Of a stretch of DNA of 64,000 bases, positions 7,734-16,382 are shown piece after piece. The stretch lies in the NCBI RefSeq assembly GCF_900105715.1, contig NZ_FNRY01000001.1, positions 1,178,001 through 1,242,000 of the forward strand, in the 5' to 3' direction. Position 1 is the first letter of the stretch. Each line of letters opens with the position of its first letter. The DNA comes from Paramicrobacterium humi. GTDB lineage: Bacteria > Actinomycetota > Actinomycetes > Actinomycetales > Microbacteriaceae. A program made the translations under genes and the position numbers. Below the pieces are notes generated by a model. It was not told where the DNA came from, did not search any database, and saw only the letters and a list, made by a program, of their open reading frames with translations.

Positions 7734-8423
7734 ATGACCGAGACGATCACCACATCGACATCCCGCGACCGAGCCGCGTACCGCGCGGCCGGTTGGGGCG
7801 GGATCGGGGCGTTCGCAGCGTGGGCGCTGCAGCCCGTCGTCGTCGCCCTTGCCGCCGCTGAAGGCGAAGCGGAATACCCTGCGTGGCAGGACGGCTTCGC
7901 CGACAACAGCTGGCGCGGCGGCGTCGAGATGCTCGCCTTCGCCGGCATCGGAGTCGGGCTGCTGTTCCTCGTCATCGGCGTCGGCGAGCTCGTCCGCCAG
8001 GCCGGCAACGGCGCTTCGACAGCGGCGCGGGTGGGAACGACGATGGGCGTTGCCGGGGCACTCATGTGGCTGCTGTGGGCGGGAGCGGTGGGAGCCGGCT
8101 ACAGCTCCGTCGGCGCGGGCATCCCCCTCGTCGCCCCCGACGAGCACCTGCAGGCGGCACTGCTTCAGCTGCAGGCGATCGAGGGCACGGGCTACGGGGT
8201 GGCGTTCGCCGTGCTGACGGCGGGCTGGACCGTGCTCCTGCTCACGGCGGGGCGGCGTTCCGGGCTGATCGGCGTTCCTCTCAGCGTCGTGCTGTGCCTC
8301 GCTCTCGCCGCCTTCGTCGCGGGCGTCGTGACGCCGTTCAGCGTCCCGTGGGGCATGATCGCCTTCGTTCTGCAGGCTCTCGTGCTCGGCGTCGCGTTCC
8401 TTGTGAAGGCACATCGGCCATAG
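7734..8423 (+). CDS. Multi-pass membrane protein, DUF4386-like
   Basis: A 229-residue protein with about six hydrophobic helices, starting after a polar N-terminus (residues 1-15) and ending in VKAHRP. The layout of six helices with a long loop after helix 1 resembles DUF4386/DUF998-type integral membrane proteins. It lies 33 bases before a sensor kinase gene on the same strand and could share its transcript. No catalytic or transport motif is visible. Confidence 0.7.
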   Translation: MTETITTSTSRDRAAYRAAGWGGIGAFAAWALQPVVVALAAAEGEAEYPAWQDGFADNSWRGGVEMLAFAGIGVGLLFLVIGVGELVRQAGNGASTAARVGTTMGVAGALMWLLWAGAVGAGYSSVGAGIPLVAPDEHLQAALLQLQAIEGTGYGVAFAVLTAGWTVLLLTAGRRSGLIGVPLSVVLCLALAAFVAGVVTPFSVPWGMIAFVLQALVLGVAFLVKAHRP

Positions 8424-8456
8424 CGCGCCGCCGCGCGTGTTGCCACAATCAGTCAC

Positions 8457-10289
8457 ATGGACGAATCGCTGCTCGTCGCCAGCCGGATCGTCATCGGAAC
8501 GGCTGCCATCGGGGGCGCGCTCGTCGCCCTCATCACGTCGGTGCGGCGCGGGCGGCGAGCGTGGCTCTCGCCCGCTGCCGCCGTCATGCTCCTCGTCGGC
8601 TTCGCGCTCGGCCTCGTCGCGCCCGGTCCGCCGAACGGTGTCGTCGCCGATCTCGCGGCGGCACTGTGGTTCATCGGGTTCCCGCTCCTCGCCTCGACGT
8701 TCCCCGACGGGCGGTTCGTGCCCCGCTGGTCGATCGGGCTCGTCGCGGCATCCGTCGTCGTCTTCATCGTCGATTCCGCCGTCGGGGGCGACCGATCGTC
8801 GACCTGGTGGACCGCGTTCGCGGCGGTTCAGCTTGTGCTCGGCCTCGGGTTCATCGCGTATCGCTATCGGCGCAGCGCCACGACGGCGGAGCGGGAGAGC
8901 GTGCGCTGGGCCCTGCTCGGTCTTCTCGCGTCCGTCACGTGCTTCGTCGTCGTCGCGTTCGTGCACGGCGGCCGCATCGGCGATGCCGGCCCGCTGTCGG
9001 AGGCCGCGGCGAACGCGGCGAGCCTGCCGATCATTCTCGGCGTCGTCATCGGCCTCGTGCGGCCGAGAGTGTGGAATGTGGATGCCGCGTTCCGCGCGTT
9101 CCTCGTCGTCGTCGGCGTCGCCGCCGTGCTCGGCCTGCTGTTCGCGGGAGTGATCGCCGCGGCGACAGCGCTCGGAGCCGAGTTCAGCGCTGCGGCGTGG
9201 TGGGGCGCTGCTGCGCTCGCCGCCGCCGGCCATACCATCACGCGCGTCTGCGCGTTCGCGGCGAACTGGCTCGTCTTCCGCGGCAGGCTGGCCCCGCACC
9301 AGGCGGCCGCGCGCCTCGCCGCCGTGCTCGACGCCGACGACCCGCGCAGCACGGCGCAGCGTGTCGCCATCGTCGCCGCCGAAGCGACGGCCTCGCCGTC
9401 GGTGACCGTGCGCGCCGCGGACCCCGCCGACGCCGCCGTCTTCGACGCGCACTGCGGAGTCCCGATCCCGACAAGCGAGGCGAGCGTGGAAGAGGTTCCG
9501 ATCGCGTTGGGCGGAGAGCTGCTCGCCGCGCTCGCCGTCGCTCCTCGCAACGGAGAATCGTCGCTCAGCGCGCGAGACCGCTCGGGCCTCGCGACGATCG
9601 CCCGGCTGGCGGCGCCGGCGCTGCACGGCGCTCGAGCGCTTCGCGAGGCGACGGCGGCGCAAGCCGAGCTCGTTCGCGCGCGCGAAGAGGAGCGGCGTGA
9701 GCTGCGGCGGGAGCTGCACGACGACCTCGGCCCGTGGCTCACGGGACTCGTGCTGTCGGCGGCGGCGCTCGCGCGTCGGGCCGATCCGCTCGATCCCGTT
9801 CTCGGCGACACCGCTCGCGAGCTGCAACACGACATCCAGCAGGCCGCCGAGCGGGCGCGCGACATCTCGCACGGGCTGCGGCCGCCCGTGCTCGATGATC
9901 ACGGCATCGAAGCGGCGATTCGCGATCGGTTGCGCACGGCGCCCGGAACCGTGCCCGAGGTCCGGCTCGAGATCGAGCACGTCGGCGAACTGCCCGCCGC
10001 CGTCGATCTCGCCGTGCTGCGAATCGTGCAGGAGTCCGTTGCCAACGTGCGCTCGCACGCGGACGCTCGCTCGTGCACTGTGCGCGTCGGCCTCGCGGAG
10101 GGCGGCGTGCGCGTCGAAGTGCTCGACGACGGCATCGGCGTGCCCGAGCAGCTTCGGCCCGGCCTGGGTCTGCGCTCCATCCGCGAGCGCGCGGACGAAC
10201 TGGGCGGCACGGCACGCGTCGAGCGCGGACTCCGCGGCGGCACGGTCGTGTCGGTGTGGCTGCCGGTCGAACGGGAGGTGGTCCCGTGA
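8457..10289 (+). CDS. NarL-type sensor histidine kinase
   Basis: A 610-residue membrane kinase. The first about 270 residues hold seven to eight hydrophobic helices; residues about 275-395 form a GAF-like linker; then comes a HisKA_3 dimerisation/phosphoacceptor domain with the phosphorylated histidine H421 in RRELHDDLGPW, and a short HATPase_c domain with N-box (VQESVANVRSHADA) and G-box (DDGIG, GLGLRSIRERA). A CACAAT -10 box lies 7 nt before the ATG, suggesting a leaderless message. The stop overlaps the response-regulator start (GTGA), so the two are co-translated partners. The signal is unknown. Confidence 0.93.
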   Translation: MDESLLVASRIVIGTAAIGGALVALITSVRRGRRAWLSPAAAVMLLVGFALGLVAPGPPNGVVADLAAALWFIGFPLLASTFPDGRFVPRWSIGLVAASVVVFIVDSAVGGDRSSTWWTAFAAVQLVLGLGFIAYRYRRSATTAERESVRWALLGLLASVTCFVVVAFVHGGRIGDAGPLSEAAANAASLPIILGVVIGLVRPRVWNVDAAFRAFLVVVGVAAVLGLLFAGVIAAATALGAEFSAAAWWGAAALAAAGHTITRVCAFAANWLVFRGRLAPHQAAARLAAVLDADDPRSTAQRVAIVAAEATASPSVTVRAADPADAAVFDAHCGVPIPTSEASVEEVPIALGGELLAALAVAPRNGESSLSARDRSGLATIARLAAPALHGARALREATAAQAELVRAREEERRELRRELHDDLGPWLTGLVLSAAALARRADPLDPVLGDTARELQHDIQQAAERARDISHGLRPPVLDDHGIEAAIRDRLRTAPGTVPEVRLEIEHVGELPAAVDLAVLRIVQESVANVRSHADARSCTVRVGLAEGGVRVEVLDDGIGVPEQLRPGLGLRSIRERADELGGTARVERGLRGGTVVSVWLPVEREVVP

Positions 10290-10918
10290 GCAGAATCGTC
10301 GTCGTCGACGACCATCCGGTCTTCCGCAAGGGCCTCACGTCCCTGCTCGCCGCGAGCGGGCACGAGGTCGTTGGCGAGGCCATGACCGGGCGCGAGGCGC
10401 TTCAGGTCGTCGCCGACACCACCGCTGAGGTCGTGCTCATGGACGTCTCCATGCCCGACCTAGGCGGGATCGAGGCGACCGAGCGGATCGTGGCCCGCGA
10501 TCCGGCGATCCGCGTCGTCGTCATCACGATGTTCGACGACGAGGCGACCGTCGCCGCGGCGCTGAGGGCGGGAGCCAGCGCCTTCCTCACCAAGCAGTCG
10601 CCTCCTGCGCACATTCTCGCCGCTGTGGAAGCGGCAGCGTCGGGCGCCCTGTGGCTCGGGCAGAACGTGCCGCGCCCCTTCGTCCGCCCCGATGACCGGG
10701 CCTCCCTCCCCGGTTTGACCGCGCGCGAGGCGGACGTCGCCGATCTGCTGAGCCGCGGCCTCACGAACCCCGAGATCGCCCGGCGCCTGCACGTGTCTGT
10801 GAAGACGGTCGCGAACTACGTGTCGATAGTCATGCTCAAACTGGATGCCGCCGACCGGCTGGAGGCCGCCCGCATCGTGCGTGAGACGCGAACGCCGCGC
10901 TCTCACGAGGGCGCCTGA
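10286..10918 (+). CDS. NarL/FixJ-family response regulator
   Basis: A 210-residue two-domain regulator. The receiver domain has the acidic pair D8-D9, phospho-acceptor D53, T80 and K102; the C-terminal LuxR-type helix-turn-helix is LTAREADVADLLSRGLTNPEIA and following, ending with SVKTVANYVS. The GTG start at 10286 overlaps the kinase stop by four bases. It should be phosphorylated by the kinase and bind target promoters, none of which is evident here; the membrane protein at 7734 is the nearest candidate. Confidence 0.95.
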   Translation: MSRIVVVDDHPVFRKGLTSLLAASGHEVVGEAMTGREALQVVADTTAEVVLMDVSMPDLGGIEATERIVARDPAIRVVVITMFDDEATVAAALRAGASAFLTKQSPPAHILAAVEAAASGALWLGQNVPRPFVRPDDRASLPGLTAREADVADLLSRGLTNPEIARRLHVSVKTVANYVSIVMLKLDAADRLEAARIVRETRTPRSHEGA

Positions 10919-10977
10919 GATCGCACTTGCCGCGGCGGCGCAACGGGGTGACACTGTGCGTGAGGAGAGGACGTCTC

Positions 10978-11340
10978 ATGGCACACGGAGACATCACGCA
11001 CATCGACATCCCGGTGAGCGACATGCAGAAGGCGAAGTCCTTCTATTCAGAACTGTTCGGCTGGCAGATCGCGGAGGCTCCCGGCTATGAGGGGTACCCG
11101 ATGTGGCGCGCACCGAATCAGATCAGCGGCGGCGGGCTCGCGCCGCGCAGCGCCGATTTCAGCCAGCCGCGCTCCTACGTCGAAGTCGATTCCATCGACG
11201 ACACGATCGCTGCGGCGCTCGAGGCCGGCGGACGCGTGATCATGCAGAAGCAGCCGATCTCGGACACGAGCTGGTGGGCCGCCATCACTGACCCGGACGG
11301 CAACGCGATCGGACTGTACGAGGGCACGACCGAGATGTGA
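10978..11340 (+). CDS. VOC-family (glyoxalase/bleomycin-resistance-like) protein
   Basis: A 120-residue vicinal-oxygen-chelate protein with two beta-alpha-beta-beta-beta units: HIDIPVSDMQKAKSFYSELFGW at the start and ITDPDGNAIGLYEG at the end, as in the antibiotic-resistance/dioxygenase-like branch. The ATG at 10978 is preceded by GAGGAGAGG; longer starts upstream are basic and non-conserved. Substrate cannot be predicted. Confidence 0.88.
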   Translation: MAHGDITHIDIPVSDMQKAKSFYSELFGWQIAEAPGYEGYPMWRAPNQISGGGLAPRSADFSQPRSYVEVDSIDDTIAAALEAGGRVIMQKQPISDTSWWAAITDPDGNAIGLYEGTTEM

Positions 11341-11359
11341 GCGCGGCCGGGTGGGCAGT

Positions 11360-11779
11360 TCACGCGGCGTGCGCGCGGCGAACGTGGGCGACCGCGGCGT
11401 CACACAGCGCCACGCCGACGATGCCCGCGACGTAGCACGCGATGTCGACCGGAGAGAAGACCGTGCCGAACACCAGCATCGCGGGCCGGAACGCCAGCCC
11501 CCACTGCTCGGGCAGCCCGGTGAGCTGGAAGAACTCGATCGCGACGCACCACACGATCGCGACTGCGGCGGGCACGATCTGCGGCGCGCGCGGGAGCAGC
11601 GCCGCGACCAGCAGGTAGATGAGCGCGGCGTAGAGCACATCGCCCACGACGTCGGCGACTGGACCCGAACCGAGCGCGTGCATAGCAAGCCCGCACGCGA
11701 TGACGACGGGCGCGGCGCCGATCAGGGCGAGTCGACGAGCGGATGCCGCGACGCGTCGCGTCTTCGGTGGGGCTGTCAC
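11360..11779 (-). CDS. DUF2809-family integral membrane protein
   Basis: A 139-residue protein with four hydrophobic helices after a basic N-terminus (TAPPKTRRVAASARR). The pattern CVAIEFFQLTGLP between helices 3 and 4, followed by FSPVDIACYVAG, matches DUF2809/VanZ-like small membrane proteins. A GTG at 11779 starts it. Function is unknown. It diverges from the metallophosphoesterase gene by 47 nt. Confidence 0.75.
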   Translation of the reverse strand: MTAPPKTRRVAASARRLALIGAAPVVIACGLAMHALGSGPVADVVGDVLYAALIYLLVAALLPRAPQIVPAAVAIVWCVAIEFFQLTGLPEQWGLAFRPAMLVFGTVFSPVDIACYVAGIVGVALCDAAVAHVRRAHAA

Positions 11780-11826
11780 ACGCCGGGCGTACTGCGTTAC
11801 GCTCGGGCGAACAGCGGAGGTGGGCC

Positions 11827-12405
11827 ATGACGACGTGGTGGACGGCGGACACGCACTTCTCGCACGTGAACATCATCCGGTACACGCATCGGCCGTTCGC
11901 GGACGTCGACGAGATGAACCGGGAGCTCATCGCCCGCTGGAACGACCGGGTCGCCCCCGACGACGACGTATGGCACCTGGGCGACCTCGCGCTCGGCCAT
12001 CCGATCGAGGATCAGATCGCGATGACGGCGCAGCTCAACGGCCGCCGCCGGCTCGTGCCGGGAAACCACGATCGTGTCGCGACGTTCTTCGAGGGCGGCG
12101 ACCAGCGCGCCAAGTACTGGCGCGTGTACGAGGACGCCGGCTGGCAGATCATGCCCGAGCGCCTCGAGCACTCGATCGAGGGCCGCCGGGTACTTGTCTG
12201 CCACTTCCCGTACCGCGGCGACTCGCTCGCGAAGGACCGCTACCGGGCCGAGCGGCCGCTCGACCACGGCCTGCCCATCCTGCACGGTCACGTCCACACC
12301 GAGTTCGCGGAGCGAGGCCGGCAGTTCAACGTCGGCGTCGATGTGCGCGACTACGCGCCCGTCGACGAGAGGGCAATTGTCGACTGGCTGCGTTCTCTCG
12401 ACTAG
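11827..12405 (+). CDS. Calcineurin-like metallophosphoesterase
   Basis: A 192-residue phosphoesterase. All dimetal motifs are present: TADTHFSH (D-x-H), HLGDLAL (GD), PGNHD (GNHD), VCHFPYRG (H) and LHGHVHTE (GHxH). The protein is the short cytosolic form, similar to small phosphodiesterases often encoded near phage or housekeeping genes. The ATG at 11827 follows GGAGG; a TACGCT box lies upstream. Its TAG stop shares the tetramer CTAG with the convergent acylphosphatase. Confidence 0.92.
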   Translation: MTTWWTADTHFSHVNIIRYTHRPFADVDEMNRELIARWNDRVAPDDDVWHLGDLALGHPIEDQIAMTAQLNGRRRLVPGNHDRVATFFEGGDQRAKYWRVYEDAGWQIMPERLEHSIEGRRVLVCHFPYRGDSLAKDRYRAERPLDHGLPILHGHVHTEFAERGRQFNVGVDVRDYAPVDERAIVDWLRSLD

Positions 12406-12674
12406 CGGTCGATCGCGAAGCTCTTCTCCGAACCGAGCTCCTCGACGTCGGCCACTTCGAAGCTGCCGACCTCGGCGCCGCGCGGCCCCTGCCGCAGCCA
12501 GCGCAGCATCTCGTCGACCTGCTCCTCCGTGCCCTGGATCTCGGCCTCGACCGCGCCGTCGGCGCGGTTGCGCACCCATCCCGTCACGTGGAGCTCTTGC
12601 GCCTTCCGCTGCGCCGAGAAGCGGAACCCCACACCCTGAACCATGCCCGTCACGATCACGTTCTTCCGCATCAT
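12402..12674 (-). CDS. Acylphosphatase
   Basis: A 90-residue enzyme that hydrolyses acyl phosphates. The phosphate-binding loop with catalytic arginine is MVQGVGFRF and the catalytic asparagine lies in WVRNRADGAVE. The length is normal for the family. The start is ATG at 12674 (MMRKN); an upstream ATG at 12713 would add 13 non-conserved residues. The ribosome site is weak. The stop overlaps that of the metallophosphoesterase on the other strand. Confidence 0.93.
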   Translation of the reverse strand: MMRKNVIVTGMVQGVGFRFSAQRKAQELHVTGWVRNRADGAVEAEIQGTEEQVDEMLRWLRQGPRGAEVGSFEVADVEELGSEKSFAIDR

Positions 12675-12713
12675 GACACCATTCTGCCCGCCACGGGCGT
12701 GAAGCGACGGCAT

Positions 12714-13127
12714 CTACTGCGGTGACGCGGTGCCCGGCTGAGCGCCGTTCTGGGCCGGCTGCTGCACGAGCCACTCCGACTGCGGCGTCGACCCGGTCTC
12801 CCCGGCGCCGAGTGGCACCGCGACAACCGCCGTGCCGTATGCGCACACCTCGGTCCAGGTCGTGCCGAGCTCCGACGAGTCGAACCGCATCGCGACCACC
12901 GCGTTCGCGCCGCGCTGTTGCGCCTCGCCGACCATCCGGTTCATGACCTCGTGTCGGCTCTCGTAGAGCATCTGCGTCATCTCGGGCAGCTCCCCGCCGC
13001 CGAGCGACCGGAAGCCCGCCGTGAACTGTGAGCCGATGTCGCGAGCGCGCACCGTGAGTCCCATGACCTCGCCGAACACCGCCTCAATGCGATAGCCCGG
13101 AATCTCGTTGCTGGTCACGATGATCAT
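12714..13127 (-). CDS. YbjQ/UPF0145-family protein
   Basis: A 137-residue protein whose first about 105 residues are a YbjQ (UPF0145) domain: TSNEIPGYRIEAVFGEVMG at the start, a central ARDIGSQF, and AQQRGANAVVAMRFDSS. These form pentamers of unknown function and are sometimes labelled heavy-metal-binding. The C-terminus (about 25 residues, glutamine/proline-rich) is extra and probably disordered. GAGGAG precedes the ATG at 13127. Confidence 0.85.
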   Translation of the reverse strand: MIIVTSNEIPGYRIEAVFGEVMGLTVRARDIGSQFTAGFRSLGGGELPEMTQMLYESRHEVMNRMVGEAQQRGANAVVAMRFDSSELGTTWTEVCAYGTAVVAVPLGAGETGSTPQSEWLVQQPAQNGAQPGTASPQ

Positions 13128-13197
13128 GCGCGGTCTCCTCTGTTCGCCTCGCGTGGGCACGATGCTATCGCCCAGCGCGCCGCGTTACCCTCGATGC

Positions 13198-14100
13198 GTG
13201 AGCACCGCCCCCGCCCTCGATCGCGCGCCCGCGCTGGCCGCATCGGAGTGGCGCGCCCGAGAGGCGGCGCACCAGCAGCGCGCCGACGCGCTCACGGCCG
13301 GCTGGCGCTCTCGGCAGCAGAGCGGCGAGCAGCATCCGATCGACGACTTCCTCTTCACCTACTACTCGTACAAGCCGAGCATCCTCCGGCGCTGGCATCC
13401 CGGCGCGGGAATCGAACTGACGGATGCCGCCGGCGCCCCGCGCGCAACCTGGAAGTGGTACGTCCCCGGCGCCGAACCGGGCTCCGTTCGCGTGGACGCC
13501 GCCGCGTTCCTTCACGCGAAGCGCGCCAGTGTCGAGGCGATCTGCCGCATTCTCGAGAAGACGGCGGCACGGCCGGGGCAGTTCGGCTGCTTCGGACTGC
13601 ACGAGTGGGCGATGGTCTACCGCCAGCGCGAGCACCGGCATGCCGTGCCGCTGCGGCTCGGTCAGGAGCAGACGGATGCCGTCGTCGAGGGCCACCGCAT
13701 TCAGTGCAGTCACTTCGACGCGTTCCGCTTCTTCACGCCGGAGGCCGTGCCGCTCAACCGGCTGCAGCCCACTCGTGAGGCGCAGTCCGAGCTTGAGCAG
13801 CCCGGCTGCCTGCACGCCGGCATGGACGTCTACAAGTGGGCGATCAAGCTCGGCCCGCTCGTGCCCGGCGAGGTGCTGCTCGGCGCCTTCGAGCTCGCGC
13901 GCGACATCCGCTGGCTCGACATGGCCGCATCGCCCTACGACGTGAGCGCGTGGGGAGCCGAGCCCGTCGCGATCGAGACGCCGGCCGGCAAGGCCGAGTA
14001 CGTCAGGCGGCAGCGCGAGTTCGCGGAGCGCTCGAACGCGCTGCGGCTTCGAGTGCTCGACGCGGTGGCGGTTGCGCGGCGCGACGCCGGCGTCGAATAA
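13198..14100 (+). CDS. Conserved actinobacterial protein, often labelled 3-methyladenine DNA glycosylase
   Basis: A 300-residue protein. It carries HPIDDFLFTYYSYKPSILRRWHPG, a signature I associate with a conserved actinobacterial family that databases often name 3-methyladenine DNA glycosylase, though I see no helix-hairpin-helix or known glycosylase motif to support that activity. Other notable stretches are FGCFGLHEWAMVYR and AGMDVYKWAIKLGPLV. GTG at 13198 follows TACCCT by 6 nt, consistent with a leaderless message. Treat the enzyme name as unproven. Confidence 0.7.
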   Translation: MSTAPALDRAPALAASEWRAREAAHQQRADALTAGWRSRQQSGEQHPIDDFLFTYYSYKPSILRRWHPGAGIELTDAAGAPRATWKWYVPGAEPGSVRVDAAAFLHAKRASVEAICRILEKTAARPGQFGCFGLHEWAMVYRQREHRHAVPLRLGQEQTDAVVEGHRIQCSHFDAFRFFTPEAVPLNRLQPTREAQSELEQPGCLHAGMDVYKWAIKLGPLVPGEVLLGAFELARDIRWLDMAASPYDVSAWGAEPVAIETPAGKAEYVRRQREFAERSNALRLRVLDAVAVARRDAGVE

Positions 14101-14159
14101 CTGCGCCATTGCGTCAACGTCTGCTTGAAGATCTGCCGGGATGCAAGCAGAATGAAAGC

Positions 14160-14390
14160 ATGGCAAATATTCTGGTTCGTGACGTGCCGGACGACATGCA
14201 CAAGAAGCTGCAGCTCAAAGCGCGAGAACATAATCAATCCCTGCAGCAATATCTGCTCGGTGAGTTGCATCGCGCTTCTGAGCGAACGAGCATCACCGAC
14301 GTGCTGAATGAGATCGAGGCCCGATGTGACGGCCGGGTGGGGTTTGAACAAGCGGCCAAGGACCTCGCTGAGGGGCGTTCGCAGCGGTGA
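14160..14390 (+). CDS. vapB: FitA/CopG-type antitoxin
   Basis: A 76-residue antitoxin. The N-terminal 40 residues (ANILVRDVPDDMHKKLQLKA, then QSLQQYLLGEL) form a ribbon-helix-helix DNA-binding fold of the FitA/VapB type; the C-terminus is charged and should wrap the toxin. Its last bases overlap the toxin start as GTGA, the usual antitoxin-first order. It should repress its own operon, with the toxin as co-repressor. Local GC is slightly lower than in neighbours, suggesting mobility. Confidence 0.88.
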   Translation: MANILVRDVPDDMHKKLQLKAREHNQSLQQYLLGELHRASERTSITDVLNEIEARCDGRVGFEQAAKDLAEGRSQR

Positions 14391-14785
14391 TCGTGATCGA
14401 CGCTTCCGTGCTCGTCAATGCACTTGGCGACGGCGGTGACGACGGACGCACGGCACGTGACGAATTGCGAAGCGCGGGCGAGTTTATGGCGCCCGATCTC
14501 ATCGACGTCGAAACAGTCACCGTACTGCGCAAGCGCTGGCTGGCTGGCACGATTTCCGAGGAAGGTTTTGTTCGGGCAGTCGACGATCTGGAAGGCCTCG
14601 ACTTTGAGCGCGTCCCGACGCTGCGTCTTATGCGCCGCGCGTACGAATTACGCGCAAACGTGACCGCACACGACACGTCGTATGTCGCTCTTGCTGAAGT
14701 CCTCGGATGCGAGCTACTCACGGGAGATCGGAGACTTGCTTCCGCGTCTGGTCCCCGGTGTGCGATTCGTGTCCTTGGTGCTTGA
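14387..14785 (+). CDS. vapC: PIN-domain VapC-type toxin ribonuclease
   Basis: A 132-residue PIN-domain nuclease. The four acidic active-site residues are present: D5 (IVIDASVLVNAL), E42 (DVETVTVLRKRW), D96 (AHDTSYVALAE) and D114 (LLTGDRRLA). VapC toxins cut tRNA or rRNA with Mg2+ and are neutralised by the antitoxin encoded just upstream with overlapping codons. The gene appears intact. Target RNA is unknown. Confidence 0.92.
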   Translation: MIVIDASVLVNALGDGGDDGRTARDELRSAGEFMAPDLIDVETVTVLRKRWLAGTISEEGFVRAVDDLEGLDFERVPTLRLMRRAYELRANVTAHDTSYVALAEVLGCELLTGDRRLASASGPRCAIRVLGA

Positions 14786-14828
14786 GCGCACTTCTTAGTC
14801 CAGCCGACGGAAGCGGTGCGCCTTCCGA

Positions 14829-14912
14829 TTCGAACTGGACCAGCAGCGTTCGACGCTCAGCGTCGTACGCGACACCCTCCAGCGCGTCGGATTCGATCGC
14901 CTCCAGCTTCAC
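14829..14912 (-). pseudogene. KTSC-domain remnant
   Basis: A short minus-strand frame beginning ATG/GTG near 14912 encodes KLEAIESDALEGVAYDAE and continues RRTLLVQFES, which matches the first half of a KTSC domain (S-x-A-L-x-x-V-x-Y-D then a beta strand). The remainder of the domain, normally ending in Y-x-Y or F-x-V-P, is absent; the frame runs into the 3' end of the VapC gene instead. The truncation next to a TA pair suggests insertion of the pair or later deletion. Confidence 0.45.
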
Positions 14913-15009
14913 GCATCCATCTCACACCCCTTGAGGCGGCTTGACGAGCCCGACTGCCCACGTTGATCGGGAACGTCCGCGCGTCGTGGCCTGCTCGCTG
15001 CCGAGTAAT

Positions 15010-15077
15010 TTCTGCAGAGTGCGCCGACACGCCGTGTCGTGTTCGTGCGACGCGGCGTGTCGGCGGAAAGTGCAGAA
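15010..15077. repeat. 68-bp near-perfect palindrome
   Basis: Arms are symmetric about 15043.5: TTCTGCA/TGCAGAA (15010-15016 and 15071-15077), CGCCGACACGCCG with its complement (15022-15034 and 15053-15065), and GTCG/CGAC (15036-15039 and 15048-15051). About 25 Watson-Crick pairs and two G-T pairs form. It lies in the 250-nt gene-free stretch before the thiolase, where nothing else is recognisable. It may be a terminator, a two-sided operator or a small mobile repeat. Confidence 0.8.
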
Positions 15078-15162
15078 CGAAGCGGCATCCTTCACCCCGC
15101 CACAGCGAGCACATAGGCTGGGGCCAGGCGGCCGCGCGTCGCCGCGACACGATGAGGTGATC

Positions 15163-16371
15163 ATGACCGGCGAGGCATTCTTCTACGAGGCGATACGCAC
15201 GCCGCGCGGCAAGAACCGCGGCGGCGCCCTGCACAGCGTGAAACCGCTCGACCTGGTTACCGGGCTCGCGGTGGCGCTCCGGGAGCGGCATCCGAACCTC
15301 GACCCGGCCCGCATCGACGACATCGTCCTCGGCGTCGTGTCTCCCGTCGGGGAGCAGGGCAGCGACATCGCCCGCACCGTTGCGCTCGCCTCGGGACTGC
15401 CCGAGACCGTGCCCGGCGTGCAGCTCAATCGCTTCTGCGCCTCGGGTCTCGAGGCCGTCAACGTCGCCGCGCAGAAGGTCGCGTCCGGCTTCGAAGACCT
15501 CGTGCTCGCGGGCGGCGTCGAGTCGATGTCGCGCGTGCCGCTCGGCTCCGACGGCGGCGCGATCGCGCAAGACCCGGCGACGGCGTGGGACACCCACTTC
15601 GTGCCGCAGGGCATCGGCGCCGACCTCATCGCCACGATCGAGGGGTTCTCCCGCGCCGACGTCGACGCGTACGCCCTCGAGTCGCAGCGTCGCGCCGAGG
15701 CCGCGTGGGCAAGCGGCCGCTACGAGCAGTCCGTCGTGCCCGTGACCGACATCAGCGGTCGGATGCTGCTCGACGACGACGAGCACCGGCGCCCCGACGC
15801 CACGGCCGAGGGCCTCGCCGCCCTCCCGCCCGCGTTCGCGAAGCTCGGCGCGGCCGGCTTCGACGCCGTCGCGCTCGATCGTCACCGCGAGGTGCCGCAC
15901 ATCGACCACGTGCACACCGCGGGCAACTCCTCCGGCATCGTCGACGGGGCCGCGCTCACCCTTGTCGGCAGCGCCGAGATCGGCCGCGAGCTCGGACTCA
16001 CCCCGCGAGCGCGCATCGTGCAGACCGCTGTCGTGGGCAGCGAGCCGACGATCATGCTCACGGGGCCCGTTCCCGCGACCCGAAAGGCCCTCGCCCGCGC
16101 CGGTCTCACGGTCGACGATATCGACGTCTTCGAAGTGAACGAGGCCTTCGCCGCCGTCGTCCTGAAGTGGATGCGCGACCTCGACGTGCCGCACGAGAAG
16201 GTCAACGTCAACGGCGGCGCCATCGCCCTCGGGCATCCGCTCGGCGCGACAGGCGCCATGCTCGTCGCGACCGTGCTCGACGAGCTCGAGCGGCGCGAAC
16301 TGCGCCGAGGCCTCGTGACCTTGTGCGTTGGTTCGGGCATGGGAATCGCGACCATCATCGAGCGAGTGTGA
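15163..16371 (+). CDS. Acetyl-CoA C-acyltransferase (thiolase, FadA-like)
   Basis: A 402-residue thiolase that cleaves 3-ketoacyl-CoA in fatty-acid beta-oxidation. Nucleophile C92 lies in [11 protein letters not shown]; the NEAFAA motif, GHPLGATGA (catalytic His) and CVGSGMG (second catalytic Cys) are all present. The ATG at 15163 follows GATGAGGTGATC. The FadB-like gene starts 11 nt downstream, giving the usual fadA-fadB-type pair and likely a two-gene operon. Confidence 0.95.
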   Translation: MTGEAFFYEAIRTPRGKNRGGALHSVKPLDLVTGLAVALRERHPNLDPARIDDIVLGVVSPVGEQGSDIARTVALASGLPETVPGVQLNRFCASGLEAVNVAAQKVASGFEDLVLAGGVESMSRVPLGSDGGAIAQDPATAWDTHFVPQGIGADLIATIEGFSRADVDAYALESQRRAEAAWASGRYEQSVVPVTDISGRMLLDDDEHRRPDATAEGLAALPPAFAKLGAAGFDAVALDRHREVPHIDHVHTAGNSSGIVDGAALTLVGSAEIGRELGLTPRARIVQTAVVGSEPTIMLTGPVPATRKALARAGLTVDDIDVFEVNEAFAAVVLKWMRDLDVPHEKVNVNGGAIALGHPLGATGAMLVATVLDELERRELRRGLVTLCVGSGMGIATIIERV

Positions 16372-16382
16372 CCGGAGGAACA

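Noticed and set aside
7599-10058. 819-residue minus-strand open frame opposite the membrane protein and kinase
   Set aside because: Composition is Arg/Asp/Gly-rich with no domains; the plus strand encodes an unmistakable histidine kinase.
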